A DNA stretch of 64,000 nucleotides from the NCBI RefSeq assembly GCF_001544555.2, contig NZ_FCOK02000009.1, forward strand, positions 1-64,000, written 5' to 3'. Below the pieces are notes generated by a model, which was not told the DNA's origin, ran no database searches, and saw only the letters and a list, made by a program, of their open reading frames with translations. This DNA is from Caballeronia udeis. Lineage in GTDB: Bacteria; Pseudomonadota; Gammaproteobacteria; Burkholderiales; Burkholderiaceae. Shown here one piece after another: positions 1 through 8,820 of the stretch. The first letter of the stretch is position 1. Every line of letters starts with the position of its first letter. The position numbers were made by a program, and so were the translations under genes.

Positions 1-412
1 GCCAACCGCAGCATTCCAACCCTCAGAACCCTGCCGCTTTCGCGTCGCTGCATCTGCAGCACAGAAACGAGATTATGTCCTGCGTTTCGCTTTTCGTCAA
101 CAGGTTTTTTACTCAACCCCGACTTTCCGATTCGCTGCGAAGCCCGTCCTGCTTGGCTCCGCGGCATCCTCTTAAACGACACGCCACCTGCACTTTCTCA
201 CTCCCCTTCGCTTCTTCGTGAAGCGAAGGAACGGAATTCTAGTGCCCGTTTCCCCCTCGCGCAAGGGGTTCGCGAAAAGAATTTCAGCGGTGCCATTTCC
301 GCCAGTGACAGAGGGCGCAAAACCGGCGTCGCCGAGGGACCGCGCACTAATGGTCCAAGCGGACTCATAGCGACTACAATCTAAGGTTCTCTGCACCTGA
401 TAACTGCCTCCT
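1..412. other. gene-free left edge, upstream of DUF2863 gene
   Basis: I see no convincing gene here. Short open frames on the minus strand lack a ribosome-binding site and a recognisable product; one begins near base 52 and runs off the left edge, so a truncated neighbour cannot be excluded. A TACAAT hexamer at 375-380 could be the -10 element of the DUF2863 gene, but no good -35 lies at the right distance. Confidence 0.4.
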
Positions 413-1630
413 ATGCGCTCGCGAATCGCCAAACGACTTCCCCCCGACGCCGACAAGCTCGTCGGTCTTTCGCTCTCGCTGTTCGCATCGGGCAGCCGTA
501 TCGAAGACCGGTTCTGGGAAGCGCGCCTCGACACGCTTCTCGGGAAAATTGTTCGCAACGGCAATCAGACTGCGCTCGATGCCGCACTCGATCACCTGCA
601 ACTCAAGTTCCCGGACGCATACGGTGCGCTCGCCGACATGGCGGAAACACAAAGCGAATCGTTCGCGATCGAGATCGACGGCGTGCCGCACGAAGCGCTG
701 CTGATCGCGGCGCCCGTGCTGGCATGGACGCGTTACTCAATCCCTTCCGGGCCGCTCAAGGCTGACGTGGTCGACGCGTTGCGCACTCAACTGCAAGCAC
801 ATGTGCTCGCGGAAGGCGCCAAGGTAGCGGTTGCGCCGTACCTCTATAGCATCGACCAGTTGCCGCGCCACCACGTCGAAACAGCACGTGTTGCGCAGCA
901 ACTCATACAGACTGTGCTTGGCCACGCCCCGGCACGTCTCAATCTCGGTGACCTGCCCGAAACCTCACCCATCCTCGCCGATCCGCGATTTTTGCTTGCG
1001 ATGGCCATTGTGCCCTCGGGCGCCCCACTGTTCCGGTGGCAAGAGGAAACAGTCGGTGGCGCCCGGATCGAACGCGGCCAGTGCCTTGAACATTGGGCGG
1101 CGCAAGGCGGCGCCAGTTTTGCCGCCATCCTGCCCGGCTGCGAGTTCGAGTGCCTGCTGCCCGACGCCTACTATTCGGCATGCCGCGACGCCGACGAACA
1201 GGTCCGGCCTCACTCGGTCCGCACCGCCGTCCGCTACCTGTTCGACACACTCGGAACAGCGCCTGACGAATTGCGCGCCGTGATTGCCGGGTTCGGTGAG
1301 CAACGCGTGGACGAATACCGGATCGGCTTTACGCGCCGTGGCAGCAACGACGTGATCTATGGCGTCGTTTGGCCACTTTACGGACGGGAAAACGGTGAAA
1401 TTGGCGCAGCGGAAGAAGCGGCCGAACTGGAAGGCGCGGATGGTCCGGTGGAAGAGATCGTTGCGTTGCTGAAGCGCTCGGGCGTGACCGACGTGCGCCG
1501 GCACACCGGCCGTTTCGAGCCGGAATATTGCGACGATTGCGGCGTGCCGCTGTATGCGGATCCGCTCGGGGAAATCGTCCATGCGGAAATGCCGGAAGAC
1601 GCCGAGCCCGCCCAGCCGCATTTTCACTGA
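413..1630 (+). CDS. DUF2863 family protein
   Basis: A 405-residue protein that I recognise as the DUF2863 family, which is typical of Burkholderiales. Its function is unknown. There is no signal peptide and no membrane segment, so it is probably cytoplasmic. The middle is rich in alanine, leucine and proline. A single CxxC pair (CDDC, about residues 373-376) sits near an acidic, proline-rich C-terminus and might bind a metal together with nearby His residues, which is inference. The gene stands alone. It opens with ATG without a strong Shine-Dalgarno sequence and is followed about 160 bases later by an intrinsic terminator. Codon use is typical of the window. The family call is fairly sure, the biochemical role is not known. 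Confidence 0.8.
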   Translation: MRSRIAKRLPPDADKLVGLSLSLFASGSRIEDRFWEARLDTLLGKIVRNGNQTALDAALDHLQLKFPDAYGALADMAETQSESFAIEIDGVPHEALLIAAPVLAWTRYSIPSGPLKADVVDALRTQLQAHVLAEGAKVAVAPYLYSIDQLPRHHVETARVAQQLIQTVLGHAPARLNLGDLPETSPILADPRFLLAMAIVPSGAPLFRWQEETVGGARIERGQCLEHWAAQGGASFAAILPGCEFECLLPDAYYSACRDADEQVRPHSVRTAVRYLFDTLGTAPDELRAVIAGFGEQRVDEYRIGFTRRGSNDVIYGVVWPLYGRENGEIGAAEEAAELEGADGPVEEIVALLKRSGVTDVRRHTGRFEPEYCDDCGVPLYADPLGEIVHAEMPEDAEPAQPHFH

Positions 1631-1792
1631 CCCAAGAGGTTGAAACCGGGCGCGGCTTTTGTGCTGAACGTTGTCACTCACCCGTTTGAATCAACCCAAG
1701 CGATCGCGGTGGTAGCGTTTCCGGACCTGTGATGTAACCTGCACCCAAAATCATGTTGCGACGTATCCAACCGTCGCTCTTGAGACGGTACA

Positions 1793-1829
1793 AAGACCGT
1801 TCCCGCGCCCGTTGGAACGGTCTTTTTTT
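1793..1829 (+). terminator. intrinsic terminator after DUF2863 gene
   Basis: A perfect 11-bp stem (AAGACCGTTCC at 1793-1803 pairing with GGAACGGTCTT at 1814-1824) with a 10-base loop runs straight into a T-run ending at 1829. It is the textbook form of a Rho-independent terminator and closes the DUF2863 transcription unit. Confidence 0.88.
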
Positions 1830-2520
1830 ACACGCCTACCTCGTCATGCCCGAGTAACGATTGATGCGACGCTTCCGGGACCGGCATTGCGCCAACGAAC
1901 AAACGCGCTCGAACTAGCCTCCGCAACAAAATCCATTTCACGAAGCAGTCCCGAGCGTCGAGTCCACGACTATCACGGAAATGCGTTTTCGACGATTGAT
2001 CGCCCTGCCGTCTTCCCGACACAACCTGGTTAGCGATGCCTTCCGCGTGCACCGCGGTCCCAGAAGCCTTGCCTTCCACTCCTTCAGCGCTACTGAGCGC
2101 ACAAACTCAATGCGCGAAACGCAGAAAAGCTCAAGATCACTCACTCGGTTGTCAGGTCAAAACAACGCCGTCGGTAGATTCACGCGGGATCAAACAAAAT
2201 TATCCCGATGCAATTCGACGCCACGGCGCGGAAACGCACGTCAGATTTGTCTCATTACGTCTCGCATTCTCATTCGCACCTAAGAAGCATCTCAACCGCG
2301 ACCACAGACATTTGAGACTCGTCCCGATAAAACTGCGCTGAGCGAAAATTAATTCACCAAAAGACCCCTCAAGCGAAACACAACCGCAGATTTTGTGCGT
2401 AATACCTATGCCATTCGGTCAGGGCGCAATTTCGGCCGCGATTGGTCATTATTGGTTCAGCCGCATATCGTCCGCCCGGAAGCGGGCATCGCGCCGAAGC
2501 CATATAACAACGAGGCACGC
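1830..2520. other. gene-free stretch of about 690 bases
   Basis: Between the terminator and the LuxR-type gene I find only short overlapping open frames with no ribosome-binding sites and no recognisable products. The reading frame of the LuxR gene stays open upstream to a GTG at 2395, but the ATG at 2521 is the better start. The base composition is somewhat more AT-rich than the flanks, particularly at 2100-2420. No repeat, RNA gene or clear promoter is seen. Confidence 0.4.
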
Positions 2521-3339
2521 ATGAAATTCACCATAGTCAACTCCGAAGCTGAACGCCGCGAAGGTTTGAAAGCGCTTTTACGGCATATCGACCGGCGCGC
2601 GCGCTTCAACGAGGCGAAAGACTGGCGGCAAGCCGCAAGCGCAGTCCTGAGGCTCGACCCGGACATGATCGTGATCGATTGGCACGACGCCATGCGCATG
2701 GCCGATCTGCGCACGCTGCTGAACGCCTTCCCGAAGATCCCTGCGGCAATCATCGTGGACGAAGCATCAACCGCGCAGGTCCGCCTGCTTCTCAGTGCCG
2801 GCGTGCTCGGCGTGGTGCCGCGCAATCTCGACCCCACACTGATTGTCCGAGCGCTCGAAATGGTTCTGCTGGGTGGACATTACGTCCCCGCGTGCGCGCT
2901 CGATCCTGCGCTTGAACCCCTGCTCCTGCCGCGTCGTGACGCCGCACCGAAAGAATTCCGAAAGGGCTCAAAACGGTTCAACACGCTGTCACTGCGCCAG
3001 CAACAGATCATGCGGTGCGTGCATATGGGCAGCACCAACAAGATCATTGCCAAGACACTCGGGATCAGCGAAGGCACGGTGAAAATCCACCTGGGCAGTA
3101 TCTTTCAGCAACTCGGTGCACCGAATCGCGCCGCCGCCGTTGCTATTTATAACGGCTGGCAGAACGGTTACCTCGAAGTCCTGAAGCGCGAAGCTGACGC
3201 GTCGCCCCGACCCGCGCTCGGCGATGCCGGCCCGGTACCGCTTCGCGCAACCGCTTTGCTGACCTACGGGCCGCGGCCGGAAATAGACGAACACTTGCTG
3301 CCAATGGCAGCTCAACCCCAACCGCGCTTCGGCGACTGA
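2521..3339 (+). CDS. LuxR/NarL-type response regulator with degenerate receiver
   Basis: A 272-residue protein with an N-terminal CheY-like receiver fold (about residues 1-120) and a C-terminal LuxR helix-turn-helix (about 155-212, including the TLGISEGTVKIHL segment). Asp53 in the VIDW motif is at the phospho-acceptor position. However, the acidic pair expected after the first strand is replaced by Asn-Ser-Glu, and the conserved Lys of the fifth strand is replaced by Arg in VVPRN. Phosphorylation may therefore be lost or altered. The ATG at 2521 was chosen because a GAGG lies 6 bases upstream and the frame before it is not conserved in character. No sensor kinase is adjacent, so the gene is an orphan. 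DNA binding is likely; target and signal are unknown. Confidence 0.8.
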   Translation: MKFTIVNSEAERREGLKALLRHIDRRARFNEAKDWRQAASAVLRLDPDMIVIDWHDAMRMADLRTLLNAFPKIPAAIIVDEASTAQVRLLLSAGVLGVVPRNLDPTLIVRALEMVLLGGHYVPACALDPALEPLLLPRRDAAPKEFRKGSKRFNTLSLRQQQIMRCVHMGSTNKIIAKTLGISEGTVKIHLGSIFQQLGAPNRAAAVAIYNGWQNGYLEVLKREADASPRPALGDAGPVPLRATALLTYGPRPEIDEHLLPMAAQPQPRFGD

Positions 3340-3456
3340 ACACGGTTATTCCATAGTCTGGGCGCAACGCGTGAATTGACGCGTTGCGTGTTGGAAAATC
3401 CCCGCTGGCACAGTCAATGCACACGTTTTCGGGCGCAAACGAGTAATATAAGATTT

Positions 3457-4131
3457 ATGGGTTTCTTCTACACACCTCTTCCGCTTTGGCTCGCAATAGG
3501 TGGCTGGATTGTCACTGCGGGTGTGCTCGCGCTTGCGATCTGGAAGAACCCGTTTCGCCGGTTGCAAGACGGGACACTTCAGCATGTCTGGTTCGGCATC
3601 GTCGTGGCGGTGACCGTGCTGTGGGCGTGCAACACGTGGTTCGAAGACGGTCCCGCCATTCATCTGCTCGGCGCAACGCTCATGGTCACCCTGTTCGACT
3701 GGCAACTCGCGCTGGTCGGCATGGCGGTGACAAGCGGGCTGGCGGCCGTCGTGCTGGATGCTTCATGGCCCGGCGTTCCCGTGACCTTCATACTGTTCGG
3801 CGCATTGCCAGTCGCGGTATCGTCGCTGCTACAGAAGGCCATCCAGGCGTGGATCCCGCGCAGTCTCTTTGTCTTCATCGTCGGCCACGGTTTCCTGACG
3901 TCGGCATGCGCCGTTGCAGCAGCATGCTCTGCCGGACTGCTCCTGGAAATCGTGCTTGCCAATGGCGAGCTTATTATCCCGGCTGGATTCATGCTGGCGG
4001 CCGCCCTGCTGGTCGCGGGCGAAGCCTTGTTCACAGGCGTGTTCACCATCCTGATCACCGTCTACCGGCCTACCTGGATCACTACGTTCGACGTGCGGCG
4101 TTATCGGCTTGATCGTGGGCCGCGGGTCTGA
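3457..4131 (+). CDS. CbiM-like integral membrane protein (ECF-permease superfamily, COG3235-like)
   Basis: A 224-residue very hydrophobic protein with about six to seven predicted membrane segments and the opening MGFFYTPLPLW. It resembles the COG3235/CbiM-like membrane proteins often named energy-coupling factor ABC transporter permease. No ATPase or CbiN/CbiQ partner lies nearby, so a complete transporter is not encoded here and the substrate (cobalt or nickel in the true CbiM family) is unproven. A TATAAG -10-like box ends only four bases before the ATG and no Shine-Dalgarno is visible, so a leaderless transcript is possible. A longer frame opens at 3376, but it would need the promoter-like region to be coding. 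Confidence 0.6.
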   Translation: MGFFYTPLPLWLAIGGWIVTAGVLALAIWKNPFRRLQDGTLQHVWFGIVVAVTVLWACNTWFEDGPAIHLLGATLMVTLFDWQLALVGMAVTSGLAAVVLDASWPGVPVTFILFGALPVAVSSLLQKAIQAWIPRSLFVFIVGHGFLTSACAVAAACSAGLLLEIVLANGELIIPAGFMLAAALLVAGEALFTGVFTILITVYRPTWITTFDVRRYRLDRGPRV

Positions 4132-4212
4132 ACGCTGCATCAATTCCAACCCTTGCCCGCATCACAAGCCATCCACAATCCATCGCGGAACCTATGTTGT
4201 GGCCGGCCGTCA

Positions 4213-4242
4213 TTGACGGTCGATCAAAGAATTTAATATAAG
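4213..4242 (+). promoter_or_regulatory. sigma-70 promoter of BspC gene
   Basis: TTGACG (4213-4218) and TATAAG (4237-4242) are separated by 18 bases, five of six consensus bases in each or close to it. The predicted start is near 4249, about 55 bases before the ATG of the BspC-domain gene. Confidence 0.6.
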
Positions 4243-4304
4243 ATGGAACTCCCGTTCACTGTCGGGCATCTTACGTGCCTGTTGTCTCTTTAGTGCAGAA
4301 CCCG

Positions 4305-4904
4305 ATGGATAGTATTCAAGTACCGCGTCGACTGCTTCGGCTGGTCGGCCGGCTGGTGGCAATTGCATCAATGGCGACATTTGCGTCGGCCGCATGCAGC
4401 GCTACCGCGTTCGCCGATACGCTCGACGAACGCAACGAGCTCGTCAATCACTTCGTCACCGACTTCAACGCCAATCCCCTTGTGGCCGACTGTGCCGCAC
4501 ACGGGAGTTTCGTAGCAAGTACCTCGACGGCGTTCGACCATGTGGAGTTTCCGGCGAGTTCCTTCGATTCCGCTCATGGCAGCATCGTCCCGTGGAACGA
4601 CGCTTTCGACGACCGCAAGCAACGCATCAAGGTCGATAACGTCGTGACAGTCGAGGGCCTTGGGATCACGAAGGACGGCGACACCAGCCCTACCACGCTG
4701 AAGTTCCGCTGCGGCTATGTAGGCAGCCAGATGCTGGCATTCGGCTGGAATGATCCCGTGCCGTCAGCCAGGCCCCGCGCCGAACCCCGCTCAGGCCACG
4801 GCGTAAAAGGCCGGCATGGCGCGGTCAAGGGCAAAGGCAAGACGAGCTCGAAATCAGCCGGCGGCAAGACGACGAAAAAATCGGCGAGCAAAAAGAAACT
4901 CTGA
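4305..4904 (+). CDS. BspC-domain secreted protein with lysine-rich tail
   Basis: A 199-residue protein with an N-terminal export signal (basic residues, then a hydrophobic stretch ending near CSATAFA, cleavage about residue 37) and a BspC-type domain. Four Cys residues, including two in the mature domain (DCAAH and FRCGY), could form a disulfide in the periplasm. The last 45 residues are almost entirely Lys, Ser, Gly and Arg, a low-complexity cationic tail that might contact nucleic acid, LPS or peptidoglycan. That is inference only. The start at ATG 4305 follows a good promoter; an in-frame GTG at 4275 is an alternative. It is a single-gene unit closed by a strong hairpin. Confidence 0.7.
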   Translation: MDSIQVPRRLLRLVGRLVAIASMATFASAACSATAFADTLDERNELVNHFVTDFNANPLVADCAAHGSFVASTSTAFDHVEFPASSFDSAHGSIVPWNDAFDDRKQRIKVDNVVTVEGLGITKDGDTSPTTLKFRCGYVGSQMLAFGWNDPVPSARPRAEPRSGHGVKGRHGAVKGKGKTSSKSAGGKTTKKSASKKKL

Positions 4905-4950
4905 GCCACCGTATCGCGTACGAACCGAGCATGAACGTCAACGTCAAGAC

Positions 4951-4988
4951 AAAAGGGCGTGATTGCCAATCAGCAATCACGCCCTTTT
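4951..4988. terminator. bidirectional terminator
   Basis: A perfect 16-bp inverted repeat (4951-4966 and 4973-4988) with a 6-base loop, flanked by A4 on the left and T4 on the right. It lies between the convergent BspC and carboxypeptidase genes and can serve both. Confidence 0.85.
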
Positions 4989-5060
4989 GATGCAGGCCCT
5001 TCGGAATGCGCGTGCATCCGTGTGCGTTCAGTGGCCCTCACGCGACTCCGCTCGTCAGCC

Positions 5061-6221
5061 TTAGAACGCCTGCAAGTGCCGCAGGATAGCCTGAAGCATT
5101 GACGCGCCCAGTGCCGCGCTGCGCTCGCCATTCCAGCCCACCCGCTCGTCCGGCAGATTCGCGTTGTCCTTGAACGGCATCTCGAGCGTCAGCGACAAAC
5201 AGCCAAACTCATTGCCCACATATTTCGACGCCAGCTTCAGCGCGTCCGTCTGGTACTTGCTCGCTTCATAGCCGTGCACGTCCTGGAAATCCGGGCTCGC
5301 CTGCTTGAAGCATTCGATGAAGGCCTTCTGTTCCTGCGCTTGCTTTTCGGTGAAACCAGGCAGCATCTCCGAGCCGGCCACGAACACGTAAGGCAGCGCT
5401 TCGTCGCCGTGGATATCGAAGAAAAGATCGCAACCCAGCGCATGAATCGCGTTGCGCACGGCAAGTACTTCAGGACTGCGCGCAGCGTCAGGTTCCATCC
5501 ATTCGCGATTCAGGTTCGCGCCCGCTGCGTTCGTGCGCAGGTTGCCGAGTACGCTGCCATCGGGATTCATGTTGGGCACGATATGGAACACCGCGTGATC
5601 AAAGATCAGTCGCGCGACGGGGTCACCCGCCCAGTCGCCCCAACCCGCCAGCCGTTTGATCAGCCCTTCGACAAACCACTCGGCCATGGCCTCGCCGGGA
5701 TGCTGGCGCGCAATGATCCACACGTTCTTCTTCGGCTTTACCGGGCGCTCTGTCTCTTCGGTCAGCCCGAGCGACACCAGCGACATGGGCCGGCCTTGCA
5801 CCGTCCGGCCTATTTCGGTCAACGTTGCGTGCGGCATCTGCTGCACGGCGCCAAGGAAACCGGCGTGGCGCTCTTCGCTATACGGCTCGAAATAGGCGTA
5901 ATACACAGCGTCGAAATCAGGTGTGTGCTCAATGGTCAGTACACGGCCGTCATACCGCGTTGGCACGCGAAACCAGTTGATCCGGTCGTAGCTCGCCACC
6001 GCCCGATACTCGCGCCAGCCGTCGGCGAACGCGCAGTCAGCGGCGTTCTCGAAGGTCATTGTGAGCGGCTCGTCGCGTACGCCCGAGACGCGGAAGTAAA
6101 ACCATTGCGCAAAGTCGGCGTGGCTGTCCGGACGCACACGCAGGCGAATGGCCGCGGGGTCCTCGGCAGACACTACGTCGATCGCGCCTGCATCGAATTG
6201 ACTCGTGATTGAAATGCTCAT
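5061..6221 (-). CDS. M14-family zinc carboxypeptidase (cytosolic carboxypeptidase-like)
   Basis: A 386-residue protein with an N-terminal beta-rich domain (about 1-125) and a C-terminal M14 peptidase domain. Visible active-site residues are the zinc ligands His174 and Glu177 (in QHPGE) and His271 (in DIHGD), substrate-binding NPDG (219-222) and NLNRE (236-240), and the catalytic Glu348 in TLEMPF. The layout resembles the M14D subfamily of cytosolic carboxypeptidases. In eukaryotes these remove C-terminal acidic residues; the bacterial substrate is unknown. There is no signal peptide, so the enzyme is probably cytoplasmic. It lies just downstream of yaaA on the same strand with 33 bases between them and may be co-transcribed. 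Confidence 0.85.
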   Translation of the reverse strand: MSISITSQFDAGAIDVVSAEDPAAIRLRVRPDSHADFAQWFYFRVSGVRDEPLTMTFENAADCAFADGWREYRAVASYDRINWFRVPTRYDGRVLTIEHTPDFDAVYYAYFEPYSEERHAGFLGAVQQMPHATLTEIGRTVQGRPMSLVSLGLTEETERPVKPKKNVWIIARQHPGEAMAEWFVEGLIKRLAGWGDWAGDPVARLIFDHAVFHIVPNMNPDGSVLGNLRTNAAGANLNREWMEPDAARSPEVLAVRNAIHALGCDLFFDIHGDEALPYVFVAGSEMLPGFTEKQAQEQKAFIECFKQASPDFQDVHGYEASKYQTDALKLASKYVGNEFGCLSLTLEMPFKDNANLPDERVGWNGERSAALGASMLQAILRHLQAF

Positions 6222-6254
6222 GATGCTTCCTTGATCAATGCGTAAGCGCTGAGC

Positions 6255-7034
6255 TTAAAGACCCAGCCGCCGGCGATACACATAACTCGTTTCAGTCGAT
6301 GCCTTTTTATCGAAGGTATAACCTTCGCTGTCGAAAGCCTGCAGGCCTTCCGGCTCGTCAATCCGATGCTGCACCGCAAATCGTGCCATCAAGCCGCGCG
6401 CGCGTTTCGCGTGAAAGCTGATGATCTTGTACTGGCCATTCTTCCAGTCCTGGAAGACCGGCGATATCACCGGTGCGTCCAGGCGCTTCGGCCGCACCGA
6501 CTTGAAATACTCGTTGGACGCGCAGTTCACCAGTACGCGCGCGCCCTTCTGCTTTTTCATCTGCGCGTTCAGGGCAGCCGTGATGCGATCGCCCCAAAAC
6601 GCATACAAATCCTTGCCGCGCGTGTTAGTGAACTTCGTGCCCATTTCCAACCGATACGGTTGCAACAGATCCAGTGGCCGCAGCAATCCGTAAAGCCCGG
6701 ACAACACGCGCACATGATTCTGAGCGTAGTCGAGATCCGTGGCAGGCAGTGACTTTGCGTCAAAACCTTCGTAGACGTCGCCGTTGAACGCCAGCATGGC
6801 CTGCTTGGAATTATGCGTGCCAAAGGTCGGCGACCAGTCCGCATAGCGCTGGAAATTGAGTCGCGCGAGCGGATCGGAGATATGCATGAGACTGCCGATT
6901 TCCTGTGGCGAGAGCTTGCGCAAGCCATCGATCAATTCAGCGGAATCGGCGGCGAATTCAGGCAACGTGTGCTTGGTGACGTGAGGCGGGGTCTCGTAGT
7001 CGAGCGATTTGGCCGGCGATAGAACGATTATCAT
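6255..7034 (-). CDS. yaaA: peroxide stress protein YaaA (DUF328)
   Basis: A 259-residue YaaA/UPF0246 family protein with the hallmark opening [13 protein letters not shown]. In E. coli YaaA is induced by OxyR and lowers intracellular free iron during hydrogen peroxide stress; the fold binds DNA. The length matches the family. The ATG at 7034 is preferred to the longer frame because the known family N-terminus begins exactly there. The gene is divergent from the PIN-domain gene, with only 55 bases between starts, so their promoters must overlap. No OxyR site can be assigned by eye. Confidence 0.93.
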   Translation of the reverse strand: MIIVLSPAKSLDYETPPHVTKHTLPEFAADSAELIDGLRKLSPQEIGSLMHISDPLARLNFQRYADWSPTFGTHNSKQAMLAFNGDVYEGFDAKSLPATDLDYAQNHVRVLSGLYGLLRPLDLLQPYRLEMGTKFTNTRGKDLYAFWGDRITAALNAQMKKQKGARVLVNCASNEYFKSVRPKRLDAPVISPVFQDWKNGQYKIISFHAKRARGLMARFAVQHRIDEPEGLQAFDSEGYTFDKKASTETSYVYRRRLGL

Positions 7035-7089
7035 AGAGGCTCGCCGGCATGCTGCCAACGATGAAGACGGAAACCCTCGATTGTATCGA

Positions 7090-7593
7090 ATGAAAAAATC
7101 CCCCGTGCTGCGCGCCGTGCTGGATTCGAATGTCTGGATCGATATCCTGGTGTTCGATGACCCCATCACGCGTCCAATCCGCGCCGCGCTCGAAGCCGGT
7201 ACGCTGGCAGCGCTGATCGACTCGCGCTGCCTCAAAGAACTGACGTATGTGCTGGACTATCCGCAATTCGTGCGCTTCGCCGTGAATAAGTCCGAAGCGC
7301 TTGAAACGCTCGCGCGGCTCTCGCAATTCGTTGCACCCGAACCGCCGCCCGCCGACGCGCCACCATTGCCCAAATGCCGCGACCGCGACGACCAGAAGTT
7401 TCTGGAACTGACGCACGCGAGCCGGGCGGACTGGCTGGTATCGAAGGATCGCGCAGTGCTTAAACTCGCGAAACGCACAGCACGCGACTTCGGGTTTCGA
7501 ATCGCCCAGCCCGCGCCGTTCGTGGCCAGTTTCGAAGCCCACATTGAAGCTTGTGAAGAAACGAAAGGAGAAACAAACGCCATCGACGTTTAA
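7090..7593 (+). CDS. PIN-domain protein, putative toxin of COG1569 type
   Basis: A 167-residue PIN-like protein. The acidic residues of the nuclease site can be followed: Asp12 (in VLDSNVW), Glu50 (RCLKEL), Asp98-Asp101 (CRDRDD) and Asp120 (SKDRAVL). Such proteins are Mg-dependent ribonucleases and are often the toxin half of type II toxin-antitoxin pairs. Here no antitoxin gene lies on either side: yaaA is divergent and an aminotransferase follows. It may thus be a domesticated housekeeping nuclease. The ATG at 7090 gives the usual family N-terminus; the frame upstream overlaps the yaaA start region. Confidence 0.78.
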   Translation: MKKSPVLRAVLDSNVWIDILVFDDPITRPIRAALEAGTLAALIDSRCLKELTYVLDYPQFVRFAVNKSEALETLARLSQFVAPEPPPADAPPLPKCRDRDDQKFLELTHASRADWLVSKDRAVLKLAKRTARDFGFRIAQPAPFVASFEAHIEACEETKGETNAIDV

Positions 7594-7635
7594 AATGGAA
7601 CACATTTCCCTTTAGCGCCGCCGATCGCCCACACC

Positions 7636-8817
7636 ATGAACGCCTCGCACGACCTTCCGTACTCGCCCGCCGTTCCTGCCATCACCTCGCGCCTGCCGAA
7701 CGTCGGCACGACCATTTTTACGGTCATGAGCGCGCTCGCGACGCAAAAAGGCGCAGTCAATCTAGGCCAGGGCTTTCCGGATTTCGCATGCGACCCGCGC
7801 ATTGTGGACGCCGTGTCGAACGCCATGCGCGACGGCCACAACCAGTACCCGCCCATGGCCGGCGCCGCGCCGCTGCGCCACGCGATCAGCGAGAAGATCG
7901 GGCGCTTGTATGGCCGCCAATATGACGCCGAGCGCGAGATCACGGTCACGGCCGGCGCGACCCAGGCCATCCTGACCGCCATTCTGTGCTGCGTGCATCC
8001 GGGCGACGAGGTCGTCGTGATCGAACCAATGTACGACTGCTACGTGCCGGCCATCGAGCTGGCGGGCGGCAAACCCGTGTTTGTATCGCTGGAAGCACCC
8101 GACTACGCGTTGCCCTTCGACAAGATAGCGGCCGCGATCACGCCGAAAACGCGCCTGCTGATTATCAACTCGCCGCACAACCCGACGGGCCGCGTCTGGC
8201 GCGCAGAGGACTTACAGAAACTCGACGAGATCCTGCGCGGCACCGACGTGCTGATTCTCTCCGACGAAGTCTACGAACACATGGTCTTCGACGGCGCCCC
8301 GCACGAAAGCGTGTGCCGTTATCCGGACCTGGCCGCGCGCAGTTTCGTGGTGTCGAGCTTCGGCAAGACCTTCCACGTGACGGGCTGGAAGGTTGGTTAC
8401 GTCGCCGCGCCCGCCGCGCTGACGGCGGAATTCCGCAAGGTCCACCAGTTCAACGTCTTCACCGTGAATACGCCGATGCAGGCCGGCATTGCGGAATACC
8501 TGAAGGACCCCGCTCCGTACCTGGAATTACCCGCTTTTTATCAGCAAAAACGCGACTTTTTCCGCGAAGGCCTCGCCAATTCGCGCTTCAAGCTGCTGCC
8601 TTGCGACGGCACGTATTTCCAGTGCGTCGACTATTCGGCCATCAGCGACCTGCCTGAAGCCGAGTTCTCGCAATGGCTCACGAGCGAGATTGGCGTCGCG
8701 GCCATTCCGGTGTCGGCGTTTTATCACGAGAGCCACGAATCGGGCGTCGTGCGCTTTTGCTTCGCGAAAAAGGAAGAGACGCTGCGCACCGCGCTCGAGC
8801 GCCTCGCCAGTCTTTAA
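7636..8817 (+). CDS. PLP-dependent aminotransferase, class I (methionine aminotransferase-like)
   Basis: A 393-residue fold-type I aminotransferase closest in character to YbdL/methionine aminotransferase. Landmarks are the GQGFPDF substrate loop, NSPHNPTG (Asn for the PLP ring), the SDEVYEH block with Asp210 and Tyr213, and the Schiff-base Lys244 in SSFGKTFHVTGWKVGY. The C-terminal VVRFCFAKKEE block carries the Arg that binds the substrate carboxylate. It would transfer the amino group from methionine or an aromatic amino acid to a 2-oxoacid in the cytoplasm; exact specificity cannot be read. It starts 42 bases after the PIN gene, possibly from its own promoter near TAAAAT (7591-7596). Confidence 0.88.
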   Translation: MNASHDLPYSPAVPAITSRLPNVGTTIFTVMSALATQKGAVNLGQGFPDFACDPRIVDAVSNAMRDGHNQYPPMAGAAPLRHAISEKIGRLYGRQYDAEREITVTAGATQAILTAILCCVHPGDEVVVIEPMYDCYVPAIELAGGKPVFVSLEAPDYALPFDKIAAAITPKTRLLIINSPHNPTGRVWRAEDLQKLDEILRGTDVLILSDEVYEHMVFDGAPHESVCRYPDLAARSFVVSSFGKTFHVTGWKVGYVAAPAALTAEFRKVHQFNVFTVNTPMQAGIAEYLKDPAPYLELPAFYQQKRDFFREGLANSRFKLLPCDGTYFQCVDYSAISDLPEAEFSQWLTSEIGVAAIPVSAFYHESHESGVVRFCFAKKEETLRTALERLASL

Positions 8818-8820
8818 AGA

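Noticed and set aside
1812..2341. Overlapping short plus-strand frames in the gap before the LuxR gene
   Set aside because: No ribosome-binding sites, mutually overlapping, no motifs; the first begins inside a terminator.
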